A stretch of DNA of 7,087 bases from DATKQI01 sp035532755 (GTDB lineage Bacteria; Pseudomonadota; Alphaproteobacteria; Acetobacterales; Acetobacteraceae). The stretch spans positions 1-7,087 of the forward strand of contig DATKQI010000211.1 of the NCBI GenBank assembly GCA_035532755.1. The letters run 5' to 3'. Numbering within the stretch: the stretch's first letter is position 1; the number at the start of each line of letters is the position of its first letter. A program made the translations under genes and the position numbers. Positions 1 through 5,051 of the stretch are shown here, piece by piece. The notes under the pieces are model-generated. The model did not search any database. It was not told where the DNA came from and saw only the letters and a program-made list of their open reading frames with translations.

Positions 1-141
1 CGCTGCTGAGAAAGGCCGAGCCAAGATCACGCGAGGCCCTTTGGAAAACCATCGGATCAACGCTCGATCGATTCAAACCAAGCGAGTGCAGAAACTACAT
101 AACAAACTGCGGATACAGACAAACCAGTTGAAATCACTCTA
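1..141 (+). mobile_element. Right end of an IS630-type insertion sequence
   Basis: Only 8-10 nt follow the transposase stop before the coding sequence of the neighbouring minus-strand gene begins, so the element must end about here. IS630 elements insert at TA and duplicate it, and a TA is present at 140-141. The likely outer end, read inward on the minus strand, is GAGTGATTTCAAC (139 down to 127). The left end lies outside the window, so the inverted repeat and the TA duplication cannot be confirmed. The boundary is inference; the presence of the element rests on the transposase tail. Confidence 0.6.
3..131 (+). CDS. IS630-family transposase, C-terminal end only
   Basis: The frame opening at the left edge encodes the last 42 residues of a protein and stops at TGA 129-131. 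It contains LLRKAEPRSREALWKTIG and then a Leu-Asp-x-Phe-x-Pro-x-Glu-Cys-x-Asn-Tyr...Cys-Gly-Tyr tail. This ending (LLRKA..R..E.LW..IG..LD.F.P.EC.NY....GY) is characteristic of IS630-family DDE transposases, which cut DNA and move the element by inserting at TA dinucleotides. The catalytic domain lies outside the window, so it cannot be said whether the gene is intact. The base composition is clearly richer in A/T than the genes to the right, fitting a transferred element. Family assignment rests on recognising this tail alone. Confidence 0.8.
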   Translation: MLRKAEPRSREALWKTIGSTLDRFKPSECRNYITNCGYRQTS

Positions 142-909
142 ATGTCCCGCCGCCCCGCCATCGATCGTCAGCATCGTCCCGGACGTATAGGCCGATCGCG
201 GGCTGGCCAGGAACGCCACGGCGGCGGCGATCTCGGCCGGCATGCCGGGGCGGCCGAAGGGCATGGCCTGGCACAGCTCCGGCCAGCGGTCGGCATCGCC
301 CAGGCTGCGTTCGGCCCGCGCCCGCATCAGCATCTCCATCCGCGCCGTCGCGGTGGGCCCCGGGTTGATCCCCACCACGCGGATGCCGTCCGCCGGGCTT
401 GCCCGCCCCAGCGCGCGGGTGAAGGCGATCAGCGCGGCGTTGCCGGACGATCCGGCGAGATAGGCCGGATCGAGCTTCTCGCCCGCCGCGCCGACCACGT
501 TCACGATCACCCCGGCCCTCCGGGCGGCCATCGCGGGATAGACCGCGCGGGTCAGCCCAATGAAGCCGAACACCTTCAGGTCCCACGCATGGCGCCAGGC
601 ATTGTCGTCCACCGCCAGCAGCCCGCCGGGCGGGATGGCGCCGGCGTTGTTCACCAGGATGTCGATATCCCCGGCGGCGGCGGCCACGCGCTTCGCCTCC
701 GCCTCGCGCGAAAGATCGGCGGAGATCATCCGCACATCCACCTGCCATCGGGCGCGGATGTCGGTGGCCGTCTGCGCCAATGTCGTCGCATCGCGCGCCA
801 CCAGCGCGAGGTGGCAGCCTTCCTCGGCCAGCATCTCCGCCACCGCCCGGCCGATGCCCTTCGATCCGCCGGTGATCAGCGCACGCCGCCCGGCAAGCTG
901 GAGGTCCAT
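139..909 (-). CDS. Short-chain dehydrogenase-like protein with altered active site
   Basis: A 256-residue Rossmann-fold protein of the SDR family. The N-terminal nucleotide-binding motif TGGSKGIG is at residues 13-20, the NNAG motif at 87-90, and the family's C-terminal pattern (PFGRPGMPAEIAAAVAFLASP, then TSGTMLTIDGG) is intact, so NAD(P)(H) binding is likely. The classical YxxxK catalytic pair is missing: the stretch LAGSSGNAAL (151-160) aligns with the usual YSASKAAL, placing Gly153 at the Tyr and Asn157 at the Lys. The catalytic Ser region reads VNVVGAAG. I recall a recognised SDR subgroup with the AG..GNAAL pattern, so this is probably ancestral, not recent decay. The ATG at 909 was chosen because it starts at the usual distance before the Gly-rich motif and follows GAGG 4 nt upstream; the frame stays open further upstream but overlaps the preceding gene. 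It lies 4 nt after that hydrolase, so the two are probably co-transcribed. The TAG stop touches the IS630 end. Substrate unknown. Confidence 0.9.
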   Translation of the reverse strand: MDLQLAGRRALITGGSKGIGRAVAEMLAEEGCHLALVARDATTLAQTATDIRARWQVDVRMISADLSREAEAKRVAAAAGDIDILVNNAGAIPPGGLLAVDDNAWRHAWDLKVFGFIGLTRAVYPAMAARRAGVIVNVVGAAGEKLDPAYLAGSSGNAALIAFTRALGRASPADGIRVVGINPGPTATARMEMLMRARAERSLGDADRWPELCQAMPFGRPGMPAEIAAAVAFLASPRSAYTSGTMLTIDGGAAGH

Positions 910-913
910 CGCC

Positions 914-1657
914 TCAGGCCACGTGCCGCAGGCCCTCGGCCCGCTCCCGGCAGGCCTGCCCGAAGGCGGCGAACAGCGCGGTCCGGTCGGGGAAGGCAGC
1001 AAAATCCCATTCGGGGTGCCACTGCACGCCCAGCGCGAACCCTCGTGCGGTGGTCACGCGCACCCCCTCGATGGTACCGTCCGGCGCGGTCGCCTCCACC
1101 ACCATGCTCGGGGCAAGCCGGTCGATCGCCTGGCCATGGAGGGAGTTCACCATGATCTCCCCCGCCCCGACGATGCGGGCGAGGCTGCCGGTCAGCGCCA
1201 CCATGTGCTTCGGCCGGTAGCGCTCGATCACCGTGCCCGGCCCGCCGCGATGGTCGATCCGCCCGGCCATGCTGTGCACCGTCTGGTGCAGCGTGCCGCC
1301 GAGCGCCACGTTCAGCTCCTGGATGCCGCGGCAGATCGCGAACAGCGGCATGCCCCGGTCGAGGGCCGCGCGGATCAGCGGCAGCGTGGTGGCATCGCGC
1401 GCCGGATCGTGATCCTCGGGCGTGGCGGAGGCGCCGCCGCCGTAGATCCAGGGTTCCACATTGCTCGGGCTGCCGGACAGCAGCAGCCCGTCCAGCCGGT
1501 CGAGCACGGCAAGCTGGTCCTCCCCGGTGGGCGGGATCAGCACCGGCACCGCCCCGGCGGCGCCGATCAGCGCCGCGCCGTACCGCGCGGGCGTCGCGTG
1601 CTGCAACTGGCCGTTGATCAGCTTGGTGCAGGCGGGAATGCCGATGATCGGGGGCAC
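914..1657 (-). CDS. PuuD-like gamma-glutamyl hydrolase (class I glutamine amidotransferase, peptidase C26)
   Basis: A 247-residue cytoplasmic enzyme of the class I glutamine amidotransferase fold, closest in motifs to gamma-glutamyl-gamma-aminobutyrate hydrolase (PuuD), which releases GABA from gamma-Glu-GABA in putrescine breakdown. Visible landmarks are the N-terminal PPIIGIPAC strand, SGSPSNVEPWIY (61-72), DPARDATTLPLI (84-95), the nucleophile elbow FAICRGIQELNVALGGTLHQ with Cys109, NSLHGQ (171-176), and VQWHPEWD with His214 and Glu216 completing the triad. Length matches the family. The start is GTG at 1657, with a GGAGGA ribosome-binding site 8 nt upstream. It is the first gene of a pair with the SDR-like gene. 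No other putrescine-pathway genes (puuA, puuB, puuC) are in the window, so the true substrate could be another gamma-glutamyl compound; class confident, exact substrate not. Confidence 0.9.
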   Translation of the reverse strand: MPPIIGIPACTKLINGQLQHATPARYGAALIGAAGAVPVLIPPTGEDQLAVLDRLDGLLLSGSPSNVEPWIYGGGASATPEDHDPARDATTLPLIRAALDRGMPLFAICRGIQELNVALGGTLHQTVHSMAGRIDHRGGPGTVIERYRPKHMVALTGSLARIVGAGEIMVNSLHGQAIDRLAPSMVVEATAPDGTIEGVRVTTARGFALGVQWHPEWDFAAFPDRTALFAAFGQACRERAEGLRHVA

Positions 1658-1665
1658 GGGCGTAC

Positions 1666-1671
1666 TCCTCC
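1666..1671 (-). promoter_or_regulatory. Shine-Dalgarno GGAGGA fixing the GTG start of the C26 hydrolase
   Basis: The minus strand reads GGAGGA, then 8 nt, then GTG. This is an almost ideal anti-16S match and decides for the GTG at 1657, since no in-frame ATG lies between the site and the conserved N-terminal strand. Confidence 0.85.
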
Positions 1672-1686
1672 AGCGTGGACAGGATC

Positions 1687-1717
1687 ACTATACGATCGAA
1701 CCGGGTCGCCGAATCAA
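1687..1717 (-). promoter_or_regulatory. Candidate promoter of the hydrolase/SDR operon
   Basis: The minus strand carries TTGATT (1717-1712) and TATAGT (1692-1687), separated by 19 nt. The spacing is wider than ideal, but the -10 would place transcription start near 1680, giving a 5' leader of about 23 nt that includes the Shine-Dalgarno. The 104-nt gap after the exporter gene also suggests an independent promoter. Read by eye; moderate to low certainty. Confidence 0.4.
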
Positions 1718-1724
1718 ATCGGCG
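1707..1724. repeat. Perfect 6-bp inverted repeat overlapping the candidate -35
   Basis: CGCCGA, a 6-nt ATCAAA centre, then TCGGCG. It lies between the exporter stop and the hydrolase start, and its centre contains the candidate -35 hexamer. It could be an operator for a repressor, or a short stem ending exporter transcription. There is no T-run after it on the minus strand, which argues against a standard intrinsic terminator. Confidence 0.4.
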
Positions 1725-1761
1725 GGCCGGATCAGCCTGCCGTGGCCGGCGCGTCAGAAGC

Positions 1762-2961
1762 TCACGCCGGCACCCGCACCATGCCGCCGGGCTCACGCGG
1801 CCGACACAGATCCGCCGCCGCCGCCCCCAGGGCGCAGACGAGCATGAGAATGGCCATCGGCCGCGCGGTCCCGTCGCTCGCCACGCCCACCAGGCTGCCC
1901 ATGATCGCACCCAAGGTGAACTGCATCGTGCCCATCAGCGCGGACGCGCTGCCCGCATGGGCGGAATGGCGGGACAGCGCGCCCACCGTGGCGGTGGGCA
2001 GCACGAACCCGAGGCTGCCCAGGCTCGCGGTCAGCGGCAGCATCAGCCCGACCACGCCGCCCCAGCCGGAGGCCGCGTTCACCGTCAGCACCAGCGTTGC
2101 CGCCACCAGCACGCGCACCGCGGCCGACAGCACCCGCCCCGCGCCGAAGCGGGGCAGCAGCCGCGCGTTGATCTGGGAGGCGACGATGTAGGCGGATGCG
2201 TTCACCCCGAACAGCATGCCGAACACCACCGGGGAGACATGGTAGCGCTCGATGAACACCGGGGCGGCGCCGGAGATGTAGCAGAACATCGCCGCCGTCC
2301 CGAACACGCAGGTCGCCGCATGGGTGATGAAGCTGCGCTCCGTGCCGATCTGGGCATAGCGGCTGAGGATGCCGCCCAGGCCGATGCGCACCCGCCGCTG
2401 CACCGGCAGCGTATCCGGCAGCAGCGCCCACACCAGCACGGTGCAGGCCACGCCATACAGTGCGGCCACCCAGAAGATCGCGTGCCAGCCCGCCACGCCC
2501 AGGATCAGCCCGCCCAGAGTGGGGGCCAGGATCGGGGCCGCCCCCATCACCAGCATCAGCTGCGAAAGCAGCTTCGCGGCCGCGTGCCCGTCGGCGAGGT
2601 CGCGCACGATCGCGCGCGGCACCACCATCCCGGCCGATCCGCCGAACGCCGCCAGCGCCCGCAGCAGCGAGAAGCTGAGCAGCCCCGGCGCCAGCGCGCA
2701 GCCGATCGAGGCGAGGGTGTACAGGATCATCCCGCCGATCAGCGGCACCCGCCGGCCCAGCCTGTCGGACAGCGGTCCCTGCGTCATCTGCCCGGCGGCG
2801 AGCCCGATGAAGAACGCGGCCAGCGTGATCTGCGCCGCCCCCGGCACATTGCCGAGTGCGACGGCAATGACCGGGAACGCCGGCAGATACATGTCGATGG
2901 AGACCGGCCCGACGGCTGTGAGGAAGCCGAGCAGAATGGGCAGCCAGGGTGGGTATTTCAT
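1762..2961 (-). CDS. Bcr/CflA-family MFS drug exporter
   Basis: A 399-residue inner-membrane protein of the major facilitator superfamily, drug:H+ antiporter type with 12 transmembrane segments. Members of the Bcr/CflA group expel bicyclomycin, chloramphenicol, sulfonamides or similar compounds using the proton gradient. Diagnostic features are SIDMYLPAFP in the first helix (21-30, with the conserved Asp23), motif A GPLSDRLGRR between helices 2 and 3 (62-71), GSAGMVVPRAIVRD (108-121, the motif B region with its Arg), and the helix-5 segment APILAPTLGG (142-151) typical of exporters. A charged loop around 183-210 separates the two halves. The length is normal and all helices appear intact. The ATG at 2961 fits family N-termini, but only a weak GGCGGA sits directly against it with poor spacing; translation may depend on a small upstream frame that overlaps it by ATGA. 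The substrate cannot be read from sequence. Confidence 0.92.
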   Translation of the reverse strand: MKYPPWLPILLGFLTAVGPVSIDMYLPAFPVIAVALGNVPGAAQITLAAFFIGLAAGQMTQGPLSDRLGRRVPLIGGMILYTLASIGCALAPGLLSFSLLRALAAFGGSAGMVVPRAIVRDLADGHAAAKLLSQLMLVMGAAPILAPTLGGLILGVAGWHAIFWVAALYGVACTVLVWALLPDTLPVQRRVRIGLGGILSRYAQIGTERSFITHAATCVFGTAAMFCYISGAAPVFIERYHVSPVVFGMLFGVNASAYIVASQINARLLPRFGAGRVLSAAVRVLVAATLVLTVNAASGWGGVVGLMLPLTASLGSLGFVLPTATVGALSRHSAHAGSASALMGTMQFTLGAIMGSLVGVASDGTARPMAILMLVCALGAAAADLCRPREPGGMVRVPA

Positions 2962-3023
2962 TCCGCCGATGCTGGCACGGGGCCGCGATCAGCGGCAGAT
3001 GCAAACAGGCCGAACGGGTGCAT
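2958..3023 (-). CDS. Possible 21-residue leader peptide overlapping the exporter start
   Basis: An ATG at 3023 opens a 22-codon frame (MHPFGLFAS... ending PASAE) whose TGA overlaps the ATG of the exporter as ATGA, the classic arrangement for translational coupling. An AGGG lies 5 nt before its ATG. The start codon is inside the downstream arm of a perfect 11-bp inverted repeat and the ribosome-binding site is in the loop. The exporter lacks a well-spaced ribosome-binding site of its own, which makes coupling plausible. A frame this short can arise by chance, and no homologue is known to me, so this is a hypothesis supported by arrangement only. Confidence 0.35.
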   Translation of the reverse strand: MHPFGLFASAADRGPVPASAE

Positions 3024-3060
3024 GACCGCCCTGCGCGGAACGGCCGGATTCATGCACCCG
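3015..3060. repeat. Perfect 11-bp inverted repeat before the exporter gene
   Basis: CGGGTGCATGA at 3015-3025 and its exact complement TCATGCACCCG at 3050-3060 flank a 24-nt centre. In the minus-strand RNA this folds to an 11-bp stem, located after the lipoprotein gene and 54 nt before the exporter ATG. It is not followed by a U-run, so a standard terminator is unlikely. It may be a pair of regulator half-sites or a stem controlling leader peptide translation. Confidence 0.7.
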
Positions 3061-3095
3061 GAATCAACCCAGGATAAGGGGGGTGGCGAAGAACC

Positions 3096-3311
3096 TTACG
3101 GAGAGGTCACCGCGCCGCCGACCGCGCCGATGCCGCCGCCGATCAGCGCGCCCGTGCCGATATTGCCATGGGTCACCGCCGCAATGCCGGCGCCCGCGCC
3201 GGCGCCCAGCGCGCCGCCAGTCAAGGCCCGCGTCACCGGGTCACCGCCGCAGCCGGCGAGGCCCACCGCAAGACCGCTGAAAACCACCGCCAACATCAAT
3301 TTACGTTTCAC
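3096..3311 (-). CDS. Small glycine-zipper lipoprotein
   Basis: A 71-residue secreted protein. MKRK is followed by a hydrophobic signal segment LMLAVVFSGLAVG and a lipobox LAGC, with Cys21 as the expected lipidation site; the residue after it is Gly, so outer-membrane sorting is likely. The mature part is dominated by Gly/Ala with spaced glycines (TGGALGAGAGAGIAAV, then GALIGGGIGAVGGAV), a glycine-zipper pattern seen in small outer-membrane lipoproteins such as those of the SlyB/OsmB/YMGG type. The GTG at 3311 was chosen because AGAGGAG lies 8 nt upstream and because it gives a positively charged signal-peptide N-terminus; a longer frame from 3437 would overlap the synthetase gene and bury the signal peptide. 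It has its own candidate promoter. Specific function unknown; envelope stability or stress roles are typical of such proteins. Confidence 0.85.
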   Translation of the reverse strand: MKRKLMLAVVFSGLAVGLAGCGGDPVTRALTGGALGAGAGAGIAAVTHGNIGTGALIGGGIGAVGGAVTSP

Positions 3312-3319
3312 GTCCAAAA

Positions 3320-3326
3320 CTCCTCT
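3320..3326 (-). promoter_or_regulatory. Shine-Dalgarno AGAGGAG fixing the GTG start of the lipoprotein
   Basis: AGAGGAG on the minus strand, 8 nt before GTG 3311. It selects this start over an upstream ATG at 3437 and over the ATG five codons inside. Confidence 0.8.
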
Positions 3327-3339
3327 GAAGCCGTCTGCT

Positions 3340-3367
3340 GATATTCCACGTCTATTCCGTAAAACAA
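3340..3367 (-). promoter_or_regulatory. Candidate promoter of the lipoprotein gene
   Basis: The minus strand shows TTGTTT (3367-3362), 16 nt, then AATATC (3345-3340), in the 115-nt gap after the synthetase gene, locally richer in A/T. Transcription would start near 3333, a few bases before the Shine-Dalgarno. Assigned by eye. Confidence 0.4.
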
Positions 3368-3426
3368 GCGGCAGGATCGGGGCGAAATCATGACCATTTG
3401 CGATGATTGCGCCACCGATGATCTGT

Positions 3427-4992
3427 TCATGCCGCATCCGCCGGTCGTGCCAGCGCGATCTCGATCAATCCGATGGTTTCGGGGATTCCATACAGCGCCA
3501 CGAAGCCGCCGAAGCGCGGCCCTTCCGCCTGCCCCAGCAGCACCTGGTATAAACATCCGAACCAGGCGCGAAGTTCCGTGAAGCCGTGGCGCTTGCCCAC
3601 TTCGTACACCGCCGCCTGGATCGTCTCGGCATCGGCCCCGGCCGGCAGCCTGCCGAGTTCGGCCGCCAGATCGGCCAGCGCCGCCCGTTCGGCCGGGTCG
3701 GCGGGGCGGAAGCGCTTCGCCGGGCGAACGAAATCCTGGAAATAGGCCACTGCATGATCGACGAGCCGGGCCAGGAACGGCGCGTTCTGCGGCGTGGTAC
3801 CGGGCGCGTAACGGCGCAGGAACCCCCAGACGATCTCGGGTGTGTCCGCGTTCACCACGCTCGCGAGGTTGAGCAGCATGGCGAACCCCACCGGGCTCGC
3901 CGCGTCCGCCGGCGGGGCGCCGCCGTGGATATGCCACACCGGGTTCGCCGGCCGCTCCGCCTCCGGCTGGGCGGGGTAGCGGGCGACATTGGCCAGATAC
4001 TCGTCCACCGCGCGCGGGATCACGTCGAAAAACAGCCGCTTCGCCCGCTGCGGGGCGGTGAACATGAACTGGGAAAGCGATTCGGCCGGCGCGTAGCGCA
4101 GCCAGTCCTCCACCGACAACCCGTTGCCCTTCGATTTGCTGATCTTCTGCCCGTGCTCGTCCAGGAACAGTTCGTAGGTGAAGCCGGTGGGCGGCGTGCT
4201 GCCCAGGATGCGGCAGATCTTCCCGGACAGCTTCACGCTGTCGATCAGGTCCTTGCCGGACATCTCGTAATCCACGCCGAGCGCGTGCCAGCGCAGCGCC
4301 CAGTCGGCCTTCCACTGCATCTTGCACTGCCCGCCGGTCACTTCCGTCTCGTACCAGGCGCCGTCCTCCGGGTCCCGCCAGGCCACCGTGCCGGCGTCCA
4401 CGTCCCGCCGCTCGATCTTCACCTGCATCACCCGGCCGGTCCTCGGGTGGATCGGCAGGATGGGGGAATAGGTCGCGCGCCGGTCCGGCCCCAGCGTGGG
4501 CAGCACCACGTCCAGGATCGCGTCGTGCCGCTCCAGGACATATAACAAGGCGGCGTCGAACCGCCCATTTCTGTAATATGTCGTGGCGGAGGCGAATTCG
4601 TATTCGAATCCGAAGGAATCGAGGAAGGCGCACAGCCGCGCGTTGTTGTGCGCCCCGAAGCTCTCATGCGTGCCGAACGGGTCCGGCACGCGGGTCAGCG
4701 GCTGGCCCAGGTAGCCGGCCAGCATCTCCCGGTTCGGCACGTTGTCCGGCACCTTGCGCAGCCCGTCCATGTCGTCGCTGAAGGCGATCAGGCGGGAGGG
4801 CAGGCCGGTCATCACCGTGAAGGCGTGCCGCACCCAGCTTGTCCGCGCCACCTCCCCGAAGGTGCCGATATGCGGCAGGCCGGAGGGGCCGTAGCCGGTC
4901 TCGAACAGCGCCTCGGCCTTGCCGCTCGCGGCCAGCCGATCGGCCAGTTTCTGCGCTTCCTCGAACGGCCAGAGCTTGGGGATTGAGATCAT
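3427..4992 (-). CDS. lysK: Class I lysyl-tRNA synthetase
   Basis: A 521-residue cytoplasmic enzyme that activates lysine with ATP and attaches it to tRNA(Lys). It is the class I form, unrelated to the class II LysS of E. coli, found in archaea, many alphaproteobacteria and spirochaetes. The Rossmann catalytic signature is GYGPSGLPHIGTFGEV (33-48, with the HIGH-type motif at 40-43), followed by FSDDMDGLRKVP (71-82). Family-typical features are YSPILPIHPRTGRVMQ (175-190), GGQCKMQWKADWALRW (220-235), VDYEMSGKDL and a KMSKS-type loop KISKSKGNG at 283-291. The C-terminal third is the helical anticodon-binding part. The length is normal and all motifs are intact. The ATG at 4992 gives the expected N-terminus, a few residues before WPFEEAQKLA. 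No Shine-Dalgarno precedes it; instead a -10-like hexamer lies 6 nt upstream, suggesting a leaderless transcript. The gene diverges from the helicase gene. Confidence 0.96.
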   Translation of the reverse strand: MISIPKLWPFEEAQKLADRLAASGKAEALFETGYGPSGLPHIGTFGEVARTSWVRHAFTVMTGLPSRLIAFSDDMDGLRKVPDNVPNREMLAGYLGQPLTRVPDPFGTHESFGAHNNARLCAFLDSFGFEYEFASATTYYRNGRFDAALLYVLERHDAILDVVLPTLGPDRRATYSPILPIHPRTGRVMQVKIERRDVDAGTVAWRDPEDGAWYETEVTGGQCKMQWKADWALRWHALGVDYEMSGKDLIDSVKLSGKICRILGSTPPTGFTYELFLDEHGQKISKSKGNGLSVEDWLRYAPAESLSQFMFTAPQRAKRLFFDVIPRAVDEYLANVARYPAQPEAERPANPVWHIHGGAPPADAASPVGFAMLLNLASVVNADTPEIVWGFLRRYAPGTTPQNAPFLARLVDHAVAYFQDFVRPAKRFRPADPAERAALADLAAELGRLPAGADAETIQAAVYEVGKRHGFTELRAWFGCLYQVLLGQAEGPRFGGFVALYGIPETIGLIEIALARPADAA

Positions 4993-4998
4993 CGCGGC

Positions 4999-5027
4999 AA
5001 GCTAGGCAGGGGGGGTGGCTTGGTCAA
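4999..5027 (-). promoter_or_regulatory. Candidate lysK promoter for a leaderless mRNA
   Basis: The minus strand reads TTGACC (5027-5022), a 17-nt spacer, TAGCTT (5004-4999), then 6 nt to ATG. With the last base of the -10 at -7, transcription starts at 4992, the A of the start codon. The spacer contains a run of seven C (plus-strand G 5009-5015). In the looser alphaproteobacterial pattern (TTGAC... then CTA...), it reads TTGACCA-N14-CCTAGCTT. Confidence 0.6.
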
Positions 5028-5045
5028 TCAGCGCCCTCCTATACT
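5020..5045 (+). promoter_or_regulatory. Candidate helicase promoter for a leaderless mRNA
   Basis: TATACT (5040-5045) lies 6 nt before ATG 5052, so transcription should start at that A. A TTGGTCA at 5020-5026, 11 nt before CCTATACT, fits the short spacing described for Caulobacter housekeeping promoters (TTGACG, 10-14 nt, GCTANAWC) but would be too close for the E. coli rule. It overlaps the -35 of the oppositely oriented lysK promoter. Confidence 0.5.
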
Positions 5046-5051
5046 GGCGCG

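Noticed and set aside
139..1002. Longer SDR start at 1002
   Set aside because: The extra 31 residues are Pro/Gly/Arg-rich, overlap the hydrolase gene, and are not part of the Rossmann fold; ATG 909 has a GAGG upstream.
560..2191. 543-codon plus-strand open frame across three minus-strand genes
   Set aside because: It crosses two intergenic gaps and is antisense to well-recognised genes; no domain seen.
3015..3060. Intrinsic terminator for the lipoprotein gene
   Set aside because: The stem is perfect but the loop is 24 nt and the following minus-strand sequence has no U-run.
3074..3098. TAAGG/CCTTA stem just after the lipoprotein stop
   Set aside because: Five base pairs with a 14-nt loop and no U-run; too weak to call.
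3096..3437. Longer version of the lipoprotein starting at ATG 3437
   Set aside because: It would put ~42 residues before the signal peptide, overlaps the end of lysK, and ignores the strong Shine-Dalgarno before GTG 3311.
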